Below, one piece after another: positions 38,892-52,287 of a stretch of DNA of 64,000 nucleotides. The translations under genes and the position numbers were made by a program. A model generated the notes under the pieces. It saw only the letters and a program-made list of their open reading frames with translations, was not told the DNA's origin and made no database searches. Each line of letters starts with the position of its first letter. The stretch's first letter is position 1. Source of the DNA: Polyodon spathula (Eukaryota; Chordata; Actinopteri; Acipenseriformes; Polyodontidae); assembly GCF_017654505.1 (NCBI RefSeq), contig NC_054538.1:26871674-26935673 (forward strand). Reading direction: 5' to 3'.

Positions 38892-39467
38892 TGTGGCAGA
38901 GTGTCCCACCCCTTTGTGTTCATTAGTGTTTTATGTTGAATGTAGGATGTTAATGTTGATGTTTATGTATAAAATACACGGGACATAAACATGGGTTATA
39001 AGCACGAGTGTTATAAAGTGTAATTTGTATTTAGACACGAGGATGGCACAACTCTTGCCACATGCATATTTAAGTGGGTACTGATATGTGAGCACGGGAG
39101 TACACAGATTAGTTCACGTGCTGGGATTCAAGTGAATAATTAATTGGTAATTGAATCCCAGCACAACTGTATATATAGATGCACGAAGCACTCACTCGGT
39201 GTTGTGTGTTCGTGAAGTGGAGTACAGGTGATAGGAGAGTTCATTTAAAATAATATAGCAGTTGCTACACCATGCTGGAAGTGCCAGAACAGTACTTGTT
39301 TGTAGGTTTCATCCATGTCTGTTTTGTCGGCCAACGCGCCCTTTATTTTCAGTGTTGTGTGTTTTGTTTAAATCTTGAGCGCTGCGACTCAGTTTCTTCT
39401 GCCAGTCACTGTTTGGAGTTTGTGTTCTTCCGGGTCTGACATCACCACTACAGCCATCCTGTTCACA
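38892..39467 (+). mobile_element. Solo LTR (family 1) with 5-bp target duplication
   Basis: The 576-bp segment starts TGTGGCAGAG and ends CATCCTGTTCACA, and is flanked by CACAT on both sides (38887-38891 and 39468-39472). A TATATATAGA-containing promoter-like stretch lies in the middle. No internal retroelement genes are adjacent, which indicates LTR-LTR recombination. Confidence 0.88.
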
Positions 39468-39690
39468 CACATATTAAAAGATGCTCTGTGCTAACATTAT
39501 ACCAATGTGTGCTGTTCAATGCAGGTCTGAGGCCAGATGGGAGTTCTAACATCTAAGACAAATATCTTTCTTTTTAAGAGATGTTTCTATTTTTTTTTTC
39601 CTTTTATAAAAAGTAGTCAAATTAATATAAAAACACAGATAATTAACAAAAAAGTAATTTCCTTTAAACAGGTAATTTATTCTTGCTGTT

Positions 39691-39716
39691 GCTTTTTTTT
39701 TTTTTTTTTTTTTTTT
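39691..39716. repeat. Poly-T tract
   Basis: About 26 T in a row, possibly the tail of a retroposed copy on the minus strand. Confidence 0.8.
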
Positions 39717-40570
39717 GAGCCAGGTATTAAAAGTATCTATTGTTTTTAACCCATTTTAACTTTTTGAATATATATTCCTGAAAATATTCTATTAATATGA
39801 AATGCTTCTTAAATAAGAAAGTTATTATGTGTAGGGAAATGACATGTATCTAACAGAACTGTCAAAACACCTTTTTTTCAGTATTTTTTCGTAGAAATAT
39901 ATACAGCTACATACAACATAGTAACAGTACTGCAACACAACAAGAGTACTTGTGAGGTTGCTATGCTTTTAAAATCAAACTCTACTGTTCTCCCACAGTT
40001 ATTTATAAATACTTTATTGACACCTTTAGAAGATTAGATATTGTTTGGTATGTATAAGGCATTAAATAGCAAATTATAAACTATCAACATTTACAAATGT
40101 ATTATAAATTAGATTTTTTAATAGTGTCACATTTGATCAATTATAACATAAGCTCTTTGGACCCCACAAGCCCGCATTAAACATTCTCTTGATAAACTAA
40201 ACCACAAAAGTAAAACATCTAAATGATACTTGTATTATATCAATTTCATATGGTTATTTCCTGATTGCATACACGACTAAGAAAATGCAATTGAACTTCA
40301 ATAAATGGATAATTGCCTGTCATTTAAATACTTGCTTATTCCATATAAACAAAATAATTCTGGAACTGAATCAAGCAGACCCATGTTGCAGCTTCATCAA
40401 TGTTTTTAAACCCCTTATGAAGGACTGAACCATATTGAGGTTCCTAAAACTACAAAATAGACAGCAATAATAGAATAACAAATACACAATGGCTCCTGCT
40501 TTTACTGTTAACAAGTCTATGCTAAACCTAAATCATGGTTTTCAGCGTGGTTTTTGTGTCCTCCTTAGAA

Positions 40571-40625
40571 GATGACAAAAGCTACATTCGCAAGGATTCA
40601 ATGGCATCAGATTGCTTTTGTCATC
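40571..40625. other. Hairpin-forming 12-bp perfect inverted repeat
   Basis: GATGACAAAAGC at 40571-40582 pairs exactly with GCTTTTGTCATC at 40614-40625 across a 31-base loop. It lies in otherwise featureless DNA. No evidence for a microRNA beyond the pairing. Confidence 0.5.
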
Positions 40626-42280
40626 ACTTAGTTTTGCTGGTTATCTCATTGTAGACTTAAATCAACGTTAACTCAGATTTATCTCTCGTGGAAAAGCATT
40701 TGGAACCAGGACAGCCACTGGTGCGAATGAGTTAATTTTTTTTTTTTTTTGTTAGCTCATTTATATTAAGTGGGAAAACACTAACAATGACAATATATCA
40801 CCGATTAAAGAGACGACACTGAGATATTACAAGATCAATAATTCCGAGTCACAGTCACGTATCTTTGACTAGAGTCAGGTCACTCAATGGGTATATGACC
40901 CAAGTAAAAACTCAAATTGTGTCTTTAACTAGTTTTCCAATCCTAGGCCCCATAGTGATGTCATACCCAAATTCAGACTAATAAAACACTCCACAATTAT
41001 CAACACATTACTTGGAACCTAATGCAGAGCTGACACAACTTATATTTTTCCATGAAGCAAACAAGTTCAAATGCTGTGTTTACTGTGTTTTTAATCAGCT
41101 TTGTCCTCACTTCTGCCCTAATCTGATTGAAACAGATTTACCAACAAAATCTTTTTTGTTATTAAGTTGATATTAAATGATCGCATAACTATGACTGGCT
41201 TATAAAAACGTAATCTAAGTTGGCAAGATTGACTGTTTGCATGAAACAAAAATACAAAATATATATAGGCTTACCAATAATATGTAATAACTGCAATGAA
41301 ACTTGACATTTTGACTGTCGTAATTTTACCTTTATTGATAGCCCTGTGCTGTAGTTTGACCGGTAAAAATGACTTTGCAAGTCAACAGGATTCACGACTC
41401 CTGAGCATCTCTTACCCTGTCAATCAATACAAATCCAAAGAAATGATAATCCTAGTAAATGTATTGCTTCTATCAGTATTATGATTGTTTTTCGCACAGT
41501 ATATTATGAATTTACTCACTGAAGTAAACCCCAGCCTTCACATCAACAGAAACACTAAATAATCCATACAATTGTAAACATGACAATTAATTAAGCTAAC
41601 TCAATGTAAGAAATAAATAACCCCTTAAAAATAAATTACGCAGAGTACTATATTTTTCTATGCTTGTATGCAGGTTAGTGATGCACACTATGTTGGTACA
41701 GGTATTTTTATTGTAGAGAAAACCCCAGCTGAATGTATATAGAGTTACATCGGTGGCATTAAGACACAACTGCTTATATCATTAAAGTAGATCAAAAGAT
41801 TCACTATAGTTAGTATTTATTTATTTTATTTAAAATAGCATCATCGTGCAGATTGGAACAATGATGACCTCTGTTACTATCTCTGACCATCCTGTATTCA
41901 GTGGTCCAAGTATTAGCAACACTAACTCACTAAAGACCAGTCATCTGTTGTTTTTTTTCCAGGACCATCCTGTAATGAAGGGAATTATGTCTGTGATATT
42001 GATGGATTCTCCTGGTTCATGACTGATGCTTGTCCTAAGGAGTAGTGTGCTTTTTGTCCAGTCCGATATTAATGCTGATACTTTCTTTGTGTGTGTTTTT
42101 GGATTAATTGCTATTCATCTTGCAAAGATATTAATCTTGACTGTGTTTAGAATTGGAACAACATATTTATGCTGAAAATTGCAAAATGAAGACTTACACT
42201 TGTTATTCCGCCTGTGTAGACCACGTCACTCATCTAAAAATAATTTAAAGACATAAAAAAAAAAAACACTTTTAGTTGAA

Positions 42281-43029
42281 ACGTTTGTGTGACAGAGAGA
42301 AAATTAACCTTGGTTATAAATTTCTCTCCTGACCTGTGAGGGTGCTGTGGAAAAGAAATAGTGTGCCCCAGACTGGATGGTCTGACAGTTCATTCCAGGG
42401 AAAGTTGGAAGCCACCCGTCTGGAAAGGGGGCGGAGCCACGGTACACTAAGTCATCGTCCCAGATGGGAAGCGATGTGGCAATCGCGAATTGGAGAAAGC
42501 GATTGCACTCGATAATCAAGGGGGCGTGACTGACGGTACTTAAGGGGACATGGCCTAGCACTCTGTTCCTTTGTTATGGTTACAAACGTACCCAAAGGAC
42601 AGTGAAATTAAACTGTGAGTGTTTGTTTTTATCGGGTCCAATTATTGCTTGTTTGTTATTGTTAGACAGCTAAACATGTACCAGGAGCTGTCGCTAAAGG
42701 CCACCACAAACCTGGACAACACTACACTGTTGTTCACCTAATAAATTGTATTTCACCACTTGCACATTAGCAATCACTTTGGGCTTGTGACCGTGTTGTG
42801 TTTTGTATGTGTTTATACTGTGTTTATTACTTCGGGACTTGAACCCCCTGGGTTATAATGTGTAGTACACATTGTTGTGAACTACCATTCATTATTATTT
42901 ACAGTTGTCAAGTGGCTTTGGATTATAAATAAACAACATTGAACATGGATTATCGTTGTTTGTCTTTCACTGATCGTCGCATCACTCCTTCACCTGCACA
43001 CTGGCAAATCACTTCTCCACAGCTTGTCA
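42281..43029 (+). mobile_element. Solo LTR (family 2), plus orientation
   Basis: About 745 bp beginning near TGTGACAGAGAG (42288) and ending near CTTGTCA. Shared blocks with the LTR at 57344-58096 read on the other strand are GTCTGACAGTTC, ACATGTACCAGGAGCTGTCGC and AGTACACATTGTT. TTGAA occurs on both sides (42276 and 43030), but it does not sit tightly against the TG, so boundaries are approximate. Confidence 0.65.
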
Positions 43030-46000
43030 TTGAATTTCAGTATATGTTAGTATTTCTAAATTCAGCAGTTGTTAGTGTTTAATAGTTATGCATGATAGTG
43101 TAAAAGCTACTACCCTTCATAGATATTGGACAGTAATAAAGTTGAATAGGTTTTGGGAGCAGTGTTTGTGCTACATGGAGCATAAACTTTTTGTTATCAC
43201 AGCACATAAAAATAAACTTTGGACACACTTCATTTTAAGGGCCACTTAGTTTATTAACTGCAAACGTTCACTGTTTAATCCAAGAGCATGTTTAGAAAAC
43301 CCTTCAAAAAGAGTGCTTTAAAAACAGTTCTTAAAATGGTTTTATAAAATCTGAGAATGCTATGCAAAAATTACAAAGTTATTTTCAAAGCAAGGATGAT
43401 TTTCTTAAAACCAAACTATTCAATTATGTAAATTGTTAATGTTTAGTTAAACCTAGAATTGTCTTGAAAAGTTCCTTCAGTACTTCAACCTCTACTTGCA
43501 ATGCTGGGGGCTTCATCACTGTTATACACCCCCTGTCTTCTCGTCTCATCCAAGAGAATCTGCCCTGTGTTATGAGTGACTCTTCAATTTTACTCAAGCA
43601 CCTCAAATCAAAAGGGAAATATATTAGTTTAGAAGATCAGTTTTTTTTGTGATTTACTAAACATTCCTAGAGTTAGCCAGAGTAATCTGTACACATTAAA
43701 TTAAGTTAAATTACCCCATTAATAATCAAACATTATATAATGAATCCTCTAGGCATTACCATCTTATTTGTTTTATATAAAAAGACAAATGGAAATTGGA
43801 TTGAAGCAAGACAATACCATAGACGTTAAATGAAATTATGTGACACGATGGTGGAACCGTGTTTTAGGAAGAGAATTTAAAGTCACCTGCAAAATAAATA
43901 ATTATGATCTAGGCTTTTCACCTGGTTTATTGTTAAAAACACCCCTTTATTTATATCCTAGTTTAAAGGACATGCAACATTTTGATAAATGTAATTTAAC
44001 AGTAAAAGGAAAATATGTAATTGCTGCAAGAGTGATGATAGCATAATTTTTAGACCTTACAAAATTAAATAAGCCTTGCCTTATTGCTCAGGGCTCTACC
44101 TTAATCAAGCTCTACATTTGCTTAGCAAAGTGGTGTACTGTAGTTTGGAAAAATACAATTTACTCAGCCATTCTGTCATTAGATTCGAATCAATGCCAAA
44201 AAGTGCTTGAACAGTGTACTGAATACGTCTGAGTTGGTGTTTGCTATTCCTTGGTGACCTCTCCCCTTGTAGTGTCTGCTTCAAACTGACTTTCGCAAAC
44301 CAATATGCAAATGTGATAATAGCTGTCCTGAAGTGGATTAAAGGCAGTTATAGTCAGATATATAGTGGACAAAATATTAAAACGAATTCACAAGCATGCC
44401 CTGCTGCCAAGATAAGCCACATTAATGAAGGTACCCTGTGAGATGTTGCTCTGTACATTTTGTTTAGTTTCAGGTGTTGTTCATTTTCATTTCTAGGCAC
44501 TTAAATGATCCTTGTCAGATCTGACATATCTTCCATGCTCAAAGATTTTGAGTGATTGATGGGATAAAAGAAAACTGGACTGAATCTACATCATGTGATC
44601 TTGGGAGACAAATTATATAGGTCATGTTATTTCAGAAGGATTATTAGGAAATCATTTGCAGGACTTAAAGGGATAAACTAGATATAAGTATATTACAATA
44701 ATAATTAATAAAAGACCACTTTCATCAGCTAAGACGGAACTGTTCTGTAGATTAATACAAACATGTACATCTGCCACCAGGGTGCTATACAGTACTGTAC
44801 TTGGTTGATAAAATTACATTAGATCACAGAACAAAGAACAGAAAACTACAGTTTGGATTCTGGCATGAAAAGAAACACTTGTTCTCACTTGTATGTTAGT
44901 TAGCTAGCTACTGTGGTCAAGGTTGGATCAAAGACAATTATAAATGGTAAGGTTATTAAAGGTAAATTAGAGGGCAATCTGTGCTGGGCAAATAAAAATG
45001 GAAATCAGTAAGATTTTCATGGAATTTGACTTGCTTTCCGTGAAAAGCTATTGCGGTAATAGTGAACAGTAACTAATTGTCCTTAAGGTTTCATGTCTTT
45101 TTTTTTATCCCAAGAAAGCAAGTTTCTGTTAATAATTGGTTCTGGTGTTCATGTGGTTAGGTGTATTTACTATAACCTGTATGAAGATTAAAGTATTTTC
45201 TTATTATGAACGGTGTACAGCTCAGAGCTTAGTCTGACCACTCATAAAAGCAGCCTTTACAGGCAAATTAAATATAAAATAAACAACTCTGAGTATGAAA
45301 ATAAACCCAAACTTTACAGCACGCCATACCTACCTATAGCTACTGTATGCATGCGCTGTGCAGAGGCTGGACAGCTGTGCCAATGTAGTATATACTGATT
45401 CTCCAAATACAGCTCTAAATGGCAGGTGTCTTGTGTTTCCTGTTAGAACAGTGTTTCAATGATGTTTTGGAGGTTGGACAGTGCATAAAAAAGTATTGAA
45501 AGTGATCCAGAAAGATAGGAAACATCACATAACTTATATGGATGTGGTACTAGCTCTAACGTGAAGAAGCACTAGCCAGAAGAGTGTTGGAAAGCTATCT
45601 GTAGAAATCTGTAGAAATCAGGGTGGAACGTACTCCTCAAATCGTCACTTAGTTAAGATTACCTGGTTAGAGTCCCATTTCCCAGCACACCAGCATGGTG
45701 TAGTGACATCAAACTAGACCCTGTGGATGTTACAGATCCTACTGCAAAAAAAAAGGTTATTAACCCTAAATTGGCATTTTCTATTTTTATTTTACTGTAA
45801 CATATGTAATAAATGGGTAACTCTGGTAAGGTGTAGCTTGGAGTCTTGGGGTGTATTATTATTTTAAAAAAAAAGTGAATTAAAAATGTTTGGTCTGAAA
45901 ACTGAGCTTTGATTTGTTTTTTAGAGGAATGATTCTTTTGGTAGGAAATGAAAACAGCTTTTGTAAATATTGATGCCTTTGCTAAATTACCCCACCATTA

Positions 46001-46799
46001 AGTTAATGGCTCATGTGGATGAGGATTTTTGTTAGATATAAATTGACCTTTAAAAAAAAGGCAGCCATTTTTTATGAACTAAAAAAGACAGATACAAATG
46101 TGTATTCTTTTACTTTTCAAAACTGCAATGACAATAGACCTACATTTAAGCCAAGCCTAACAACTTAGTTGGATTAGTGTTCCTTATATTAAAAGTGCTC
46201 CTTAATGACCTGCCGTAATTGTTTATAAATGTCATTTGTATGTAAATCTCCTGGCCTCTTGGAATCCACTCAGTGTGCTTTTATTATTATTATCCTTGTT
46301 ATTAAAAAACAAATTGCTTGTGGAGAAAAAGATTACCAAGGCATTAAATATGTTGTCTGACCCATTAACTGATAAAAAACTATTAAGTGCTTAGATGAAA
46401 TTACAGATATTGGGAAAAGCATTAAGCTAGATGCAAATATCTCATATTGTCCAGGTATATATGAATCATAAGATCTGTGTAATTTTCCTTTCTCATTATA
46501 AAGATGATTTTTGGTCACTATAGTGTGGCGGTGAATGGATCACATCTCAGTCAAGCAATGAAAACAGTTATTATCTTGGCTTATCTTTTTTTATTACAAC
46601 TTCATCCAGAAACCAGGAGCTATAGTTTAGAAAAGGTTACTGTAACGCAGAATGATTTAAAAATAAAATAACTCCAAAACATTTTGTCAGTAGCTCTTTC
46701 ATTGTAACCAAAGTGACTTTCACTGATTTTTTTAGAGAGACGTGAAAATGAAATTCAAGTAAATTCCTTCTTCAGTCGCGTTGGATTGCTTTTTTTTTT

Positions 46800-47080
46800 T
46801 TTTGATTGACATCACTAAGTCAAGCGAGATGTAATCTGCAAACTGCCACTTAACAAATTAATTGCTCCAGACAATATGCACTGCAGGTTGCCTATACATG
46901 AGGCTGCAGCCTTTTGTGTTATGGCTGTTAATGGGCATCTGTAATGACCGGTAGGTGCACAATAGGCCTGCTCATCTGTGTTACTATTTGGTAAGAAGCT
47001 GTACCGCCCATTGAAAAAGGCTGCCACAGTTTGGGTCGCCTGCTCCCAGCTGCTGGGTCCTGTCATTGATAATAGATAGA
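46800..47080. promoter_or_regulatory. Repeat-free non-coding block, candidate conserved element
   Basis: It is GC-richer than its surroundings and keeps an 83-codon minus-strand open frame (47066-46815) that resembles no protein. It includes AACAAATTAATTGCTCCAGAC. It stands out in the 27-kb gap as unusually complex sequence without repeats. Enhancer or unannotated exon are both possible; confidence is low. Confidence 0.25.
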
Positions 47081-47631
47081 CCTTATGAATAAGACAAAAC
47101 AGTTTGGCCTTCTCGGTCCTTGTAGCCTATTTAGAGGCACATACTAACAACATATGGTCCTTTCAGGGATCCATTGCGTTTGGCAACATGTTGCTCTGCT
47201 GTTGAATATAAATTCAAATTCAATATCCTGAGCATCACCATTTTCCTAAGTTCGAATTCCCTAGACACCTCGATATGGGTCACTGATTCACTAATATATA
47301 TATTTTTTGAATGCATGTGTTAGCGTGTGTGTGAGGCAGACCAAGAAAACAGATTGGCCTATATTTCAAGCCTAATGATTGTTAATTGAAGTAATGAATA
47401 GGAAGCTTGAGGGGCTGAATGCTGTAGCCTGGTAAAATGTAACAGAACTATTGATTACTGGAAGGAGAGGTGAAGTGCTTCTGACACGAGTCAGCAAGAG
47501 CCAGACCAGCTGGTGCCATATTGTCAAAAGGGACAATGTAAATGTAATTGGCTCCTGTCTTTCTTTTAAAAAAAAAGGAAAGACGGTAAACATAGATTGT
47601 GCTGTGCTTCCAAACAACATTTTTGCAAAAT

Positions 47632-47684
<53 letters not shown>
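47632..47684. repeat. (TA)n microsatellite
   Basis: A TA run with one AA interruption. Confidence 0.9.
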
Positions 47685-47688
<4 letters not shown>

Positions 47689-47945
47689 AGTCTATATATT
47701 CAATACCAACTTTAATCACATGTATCTTTACAATTGGAATCTGGAAATCTTTTTGAGAAAATGATTGAACTGCTAGCGATGTTTCTATAATCATAAATAA
47801 TATAAGAAAAAAAGGGTAGTGCACAGTTTATGTTACAAATAATCAATTTTTATTTCACCTATCATGTATTTATTTATTTTGTTTACTTAAATTATTAGGG
47901 AACATCTGAACAGAGCAGCCAACAGTGGCATAGATACGTTTACAG

Positions 47946-48010
47946 GCTGCAAAAGGGAGAGTATTTGGATAAAAGGGAGAGCATTTGGATAAAAGGGACA
48001 GTATTTGGAT
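47946..48010. repeat. Three ~20-bp tandem copies
   Basis: AAAAGGGAGAGTATTTGGAT is present three times in a row with one or two substitutions. Confidence 0.85.
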
Positions 48011-48453
48011 GTGTGTGGAGAATGAATTGCTCCTCCCCCCCCCCAAGAGGGTGGTTCCTTCAGGGCAGCCTTCAGATGTGCTTGCAGGGCAATTACAGAC
48101 CTCTATCCTTATCCATGTTTAAAAAATAGAAGAGACTTCAGTTTCCTGTGACACAAACCCACCCCAGCAACTTTAATGAGGGCAAAAGTAAAGGTACATG
48201 TCCGTTTACTGTAAAATGTCTACTAAAACATTTTGATGTTTTGAAAAATTATGGCAGTTAAAAGTGAGCCATATGTCTTGCTACTGCAGAAAAATACAAC
48301 CATTATTACAAGGCTTGCCTAAAGATAAAAAGCACACAAGGGTATACTATTTAATGTAAGAGGATTCCTTCTGGAAATATAAAATTATATATAAACAATA
48401 CCTACAGTAATGTGCTTTTAAAACTACAGCCGGTATTTATTTATTTATTTTCT

Positions 48454-48471
48454 TGGGGGGGGGGGGGGGGG
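48454..48471. repeat. Poly-G tract
   Basis: About 18 consecutive G, a potential quadruplex or assembly-sensitive tract. Confidence 0.85.
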
Positions 48472-48509
48472 TAGGTTAACACAGGAGTTAAAAAATTTTT
48501 TTGAGAAGC

Positions 48510-48690
48510 TGTGACAGGATGGCTTGAGCGGTGACATCAGACCCAGAAGAAACACACACTACAGAGGCTGAAATGTGAATGCGCTTACTTGCGCCGGTAT
48601 ATTTAAAATAAAAAGTGGAACAGACAAAACACGGCACTTTGGGCTTATTTTCACAAAATACACACAGGGGCGGAGCACACTGCAACAGAT
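48510..48690 (-). mobile_element. Partial solo LTR (family 1), minus orientation
   Basis: It starts TGTGACAGGATGGC and then has GACATCAGACCCAGAAGAAACACA, the reverse complement of the end of the LTR at 38892-39467 and close to the start of 52288-52840. It stops after GGGGCGGAGC, so the 5' part of the LTR is missing. Confidence 0.7.
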
Positions 48691-48945
48691 GCCTAATTGC
48701 AACAGGTCCAGTTAACATGGAATGAACCACAGATACTGTTAAGGATTTTAAGTAATACTACATGCAGTATGCAAGAGATTGTTAGATTTAACATAGCTAT
48801 CAAGGCAACTTCTGTAAAGCGTCTCTAATGTGGTTTGTTTTCTGTGACAGTACTGACCCCTGCCATCATAAAATGCATAATGCAACTACTTCTTTTAGAG
48901 ACAAGCTAAAATAATACTAGATGATTGTTTTCTGGAATCTGTGAA

Positions 48946-48946
<1 letters not shown>

Positions 48947-49008
<62 letters not shown>

Positions 49009-49204
49009 TAGCAGACGGCTTTTTCCAAATCGATTTACAGAGACTAGGGTGTGTGAACCATGCATCAGCTGCAGAGTCACTTTCAACAACGTCTCACCCG
49101 AAAGACGATGCACAAGGAGGTTACGTGACTTTCTTAGAGTCACACAACGAGTAAGTGAGTGAGCTGGGATTTGCACTTTAACTACCGGACCACACAGCGT
49201 CCGA
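48947..49204. mobile_element. (ATT)n plus LINE/SINE tail of the TTTAGCAGACGCTTTTATCCA family
   Basis: An ATT run (48947-49009) continues into AGCAGACGGCTTTTTCCAAA, then ACAGAGACTAGGGTGTGTGA and ends GGACCACACAGC. This matches from memory a very common fish interspersed 3' sequence with the CANCGTCTCACCCGAAAGACG core. Confidence 0.7.
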
Positions 49205-49603
49205 TGTTCAATTTAAATTCCAAATTCAAAACCCCTTTCTTTTGGTTATAATAAATCTGTAAATGATGCATGGTGGATACTGCTTTTATTTTGTAAACTG
49301 TAAATTCAGTTGGTTTCTTTTGTTTTGTTACCAGGGTAATGTTATTTTCAAGTACACATTAAAAAGTGGAACGCAGCGCGCTGCGTTTACTGGCACAGAA
49401 ATGGAAACGCCCATTCAAAATCTGGTACGTCTTTTTCATCGTTTTTAATGTCATTTATTATATGTTTCCACCACGAAGAAAACAGTAGTCAAATATTTAT
49501 CATATGCAATACATTGGGTCTTGTGATTTTTTTTTTTACTTATGTCTTCTCATTTAGTTTTGTTAGTCGTGAATTATTTTTTTCTTTTAAGAGAAATTGG
49601 TTG

Positions 49604-52046
49604 CCTGTTTCCAGTTTAACTTTGCAAAAAAAATAGTGTATAATTAATGGTTAATATACCACTTTTTAATAATAAAACACCCACCAGATCGCAACTGTTT
49701 GCACGTACCTCAAAATCTGACAGCGTACCACTTTCAATCTGACAGCATATCACTTTCTGACACAACACAAGTCAATTTTTGGTACACATACCACATTTTG
49801 ATGAGGCAGCACTTTCTAATACTACACCGGCATGTGAGACCCTTAACGTGGTTAAACTTGCATTGTATACCTTTACATTGGTCATATAAACCAGTTGATT
49901 CAAGTTTTATAACAATAGCAAAAGAATGCTCTTTTTGATCACAATTCTGTTTAGTGATGTTCACTGTATTTGGCTTATCTCTGATTTCCAATACATGGTT
50001 GCCTATCAATTACTGCATTTTTATTGCAGTAGTTCATTTATGAAAGTATTGAGATGAGTATTGCATTGGTAATATACTTCGAAGGCAGTAACTAGTAATG
50101 TATCCATTATAAAAATGCAACCACCTACGTACTACAGTAGTATAGCACAGCAATGTACAACAGTAAAATAAATAAATAAATAAATAATAGTGGAATCATT
50201 AATACTGCATTTTGTCCTTTGTTGTGCTTATAGGTTTTACAAAAATATCCCAAATTCTTGGTTTAGTAGACATTTAAAAAAAAAAAAAAAAAAAAAGTTT
50301 CACGTTCTAAATTTACAGTACTGTCTATATAAAAGGAAAGTAGCGTGTTTTAAATATAAACAATCCTTTACTGCAGTTAGGGCGGAAACGATGAAGTTAG
50401 GCTAGCATTGAAATGTGAGTGCTGCTCTATCAGTGTTGCCAAGTCTCACGAGAAAAAAAAAAAAAAGCGGCACTGTCTTTCAAAACAAGCTCATCACAAG
50501 CCCAAAACAAGCACACTTCTTGTTAAAGTATGGGTGTTTATGCAAATTTCAATCTCGACGCTCAAAAAAACAAGCCCAATCCCGCTTATTAAAAGCGGAC
50601 TTGGCAACTGTGCTCTTGCCGGACAGCGTGTGGAGTGTGTTCTCGTTTTACCGTCATACACAGTGGTGACGCAATCACTCAGAGACAAGACAGACTGGCT
50701 GTGTTCAGGTTCAGTGTCCAAAGAAAGAGTCCTTTAATTTTAAACAGACGATACACTGAAGAGAACTAGAAGTCTCCGAAACTGATGAATATAAAGATAT
50801 GTATTTTTAAAAGTGAGTACCAAAATGTTCTGATTATTCATGTATACTCAGAAACATGATTTCGTTTTAACTTTTAGTATCCGAGTAAGTTTCTTGAGTG
50901 TATGCACTAATATATATTTTAGGAGGATACCTTTGTTTTGCGGCATAGGCATGTCTCTTGAAGTGTTTTTGGAAGAATGTCAATATATTACCTATCAACT
51001 CTTTTTTATTTGTTAAGTTATGTGATTGTAATAGGGAGGTGCGGTTGTCATGTAAATAGTGTCCGCTGCGAGAGCGGACGCTATCTCTTCATGTCTAAGC
51101 CACATGAAATACTTATTGTACTGTACTAGTGAAATAGTGTTTTGAGGAAACGTGCACTTGAAACTGTATTCACATCTGTCACATCTCACAGTATTATCAT
51201 TTGTTTTATTTGTCTGTAAAAAAATTATTATTATTTTAAAAAAAAAAACAGCCTTTTTAGTGGGAAGTTTTTCCTTTCTTGATTACAGTTCGAAAAACAC
51301 ACCTGATTTCACACAGTATTTTAACAAAAAATGATTTAAAAAATAAATAAATAAACTGAATTTGGAAACAATTTACCCAAAAAATCAGAACCCCAAGCCA
51401 TAATTAGAATGTATTTGTGAAACACCATTCCACGATAACTTGAACATAGAAGACAATTAATATCCTAACACAGTAGTTCTCAAACTCCAGGGGCAGGCCT
51501 TAGAAGGTTCAGAATTTTGATTTGATTTTATTAAAGGGCATATCTTAAACTATATTGTATAAAAGATGGATAATTTATTTTGGCTTTATTGGCGGTTTTG
51601 ATTGGATCGCCAATAATACTTCCACCAATCAGAGGGTTGTGCCCTCTGCCACACTGGTATACAGAACAGGTTAAAGAAGTGAATGGCAGTAATGAAGTCA
51701 GTTTGCTTGAAAACGTTAAAAGTAGACCGGGTATCTCCATCATTATTCAGTGACTCAAAGGATGAAATGGTTAATGTAGCCTTTGCAAAAGAAGGTACAA
51801 TGAAATTAGTAATTTAAACCTGGTGCAGGGTTTTTGGTTAAAGTGGTGCAATGTGGTACGCGAACCAAAACTTGACCCGTGTAATGTTAGAAAGTGGTGC
51901 GCTGTGAGACTTTGGTACAGGTACAATCAATTGTGATGTGATGTGTCTTCCTATTGACAAACATTTACATTTATCATTAATTATACATTAGTTATTTTGC
52001 AAACCATTAATTATACATATTTTTTGCAAACTTAAACTGGAAACAG
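49604..52046. repeat. Pair of ~210-bp inverted repeats enclosing 2 kb
   Basis: Left arm 49604-49815 and right arm 51840-52046 are reverse complements at roughly 75-80 percent. They share CTGTTTCCAGTTTAASTTTGC, TGTATAATTAATGG, AGCGYACCACTTTC and GTACCACATT blocks. The enclosed 2 kb holds a MITE and CpG-containing DNA but no transposase, so this may be a non-autonomous transposon or two opposed copies of one repeat. Confidence 0.55.
50431..50610. mobile_element. 180-bp hAT-type MITE
   Basis: The ends CAGTGTTGCCAAGTC and GACTTGGCAACTG are inverted. The flanks TGCTCTAT (50423-50430) and TGCTCTTG (50611-50618) agree in 6 of 8 bases, as expected for an aged hAT target duplication. There is no coding capacity. 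Confidence 0.75.
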
Positions 52047-52287
52047 ACAGTCTGGCTCAGCTAAATCTTAACTACAGCAAAACAAACAAACAAAAATATA
52101 ATCACTTGTTTGTAATAAAAAGGGTTTTCCTTTTAGTAATGGTAACATTATCCTGAGATAGTGTTACCATTTTACAAAAAAATAGGGGTGTGGTGAATAA
52201 ACTGGTGACGTGACGTCGCTATACCTCCGACCTATCAAGTTGAACATAGGACACTATTTCACAGGGAGACTATTTTACATGATGCAG

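Noticed and set aside
47372..47824. 150-codon minus-strand open frame
   Set aside because: It spans a TA microsatellite, has no recognisable domain and no splice context.
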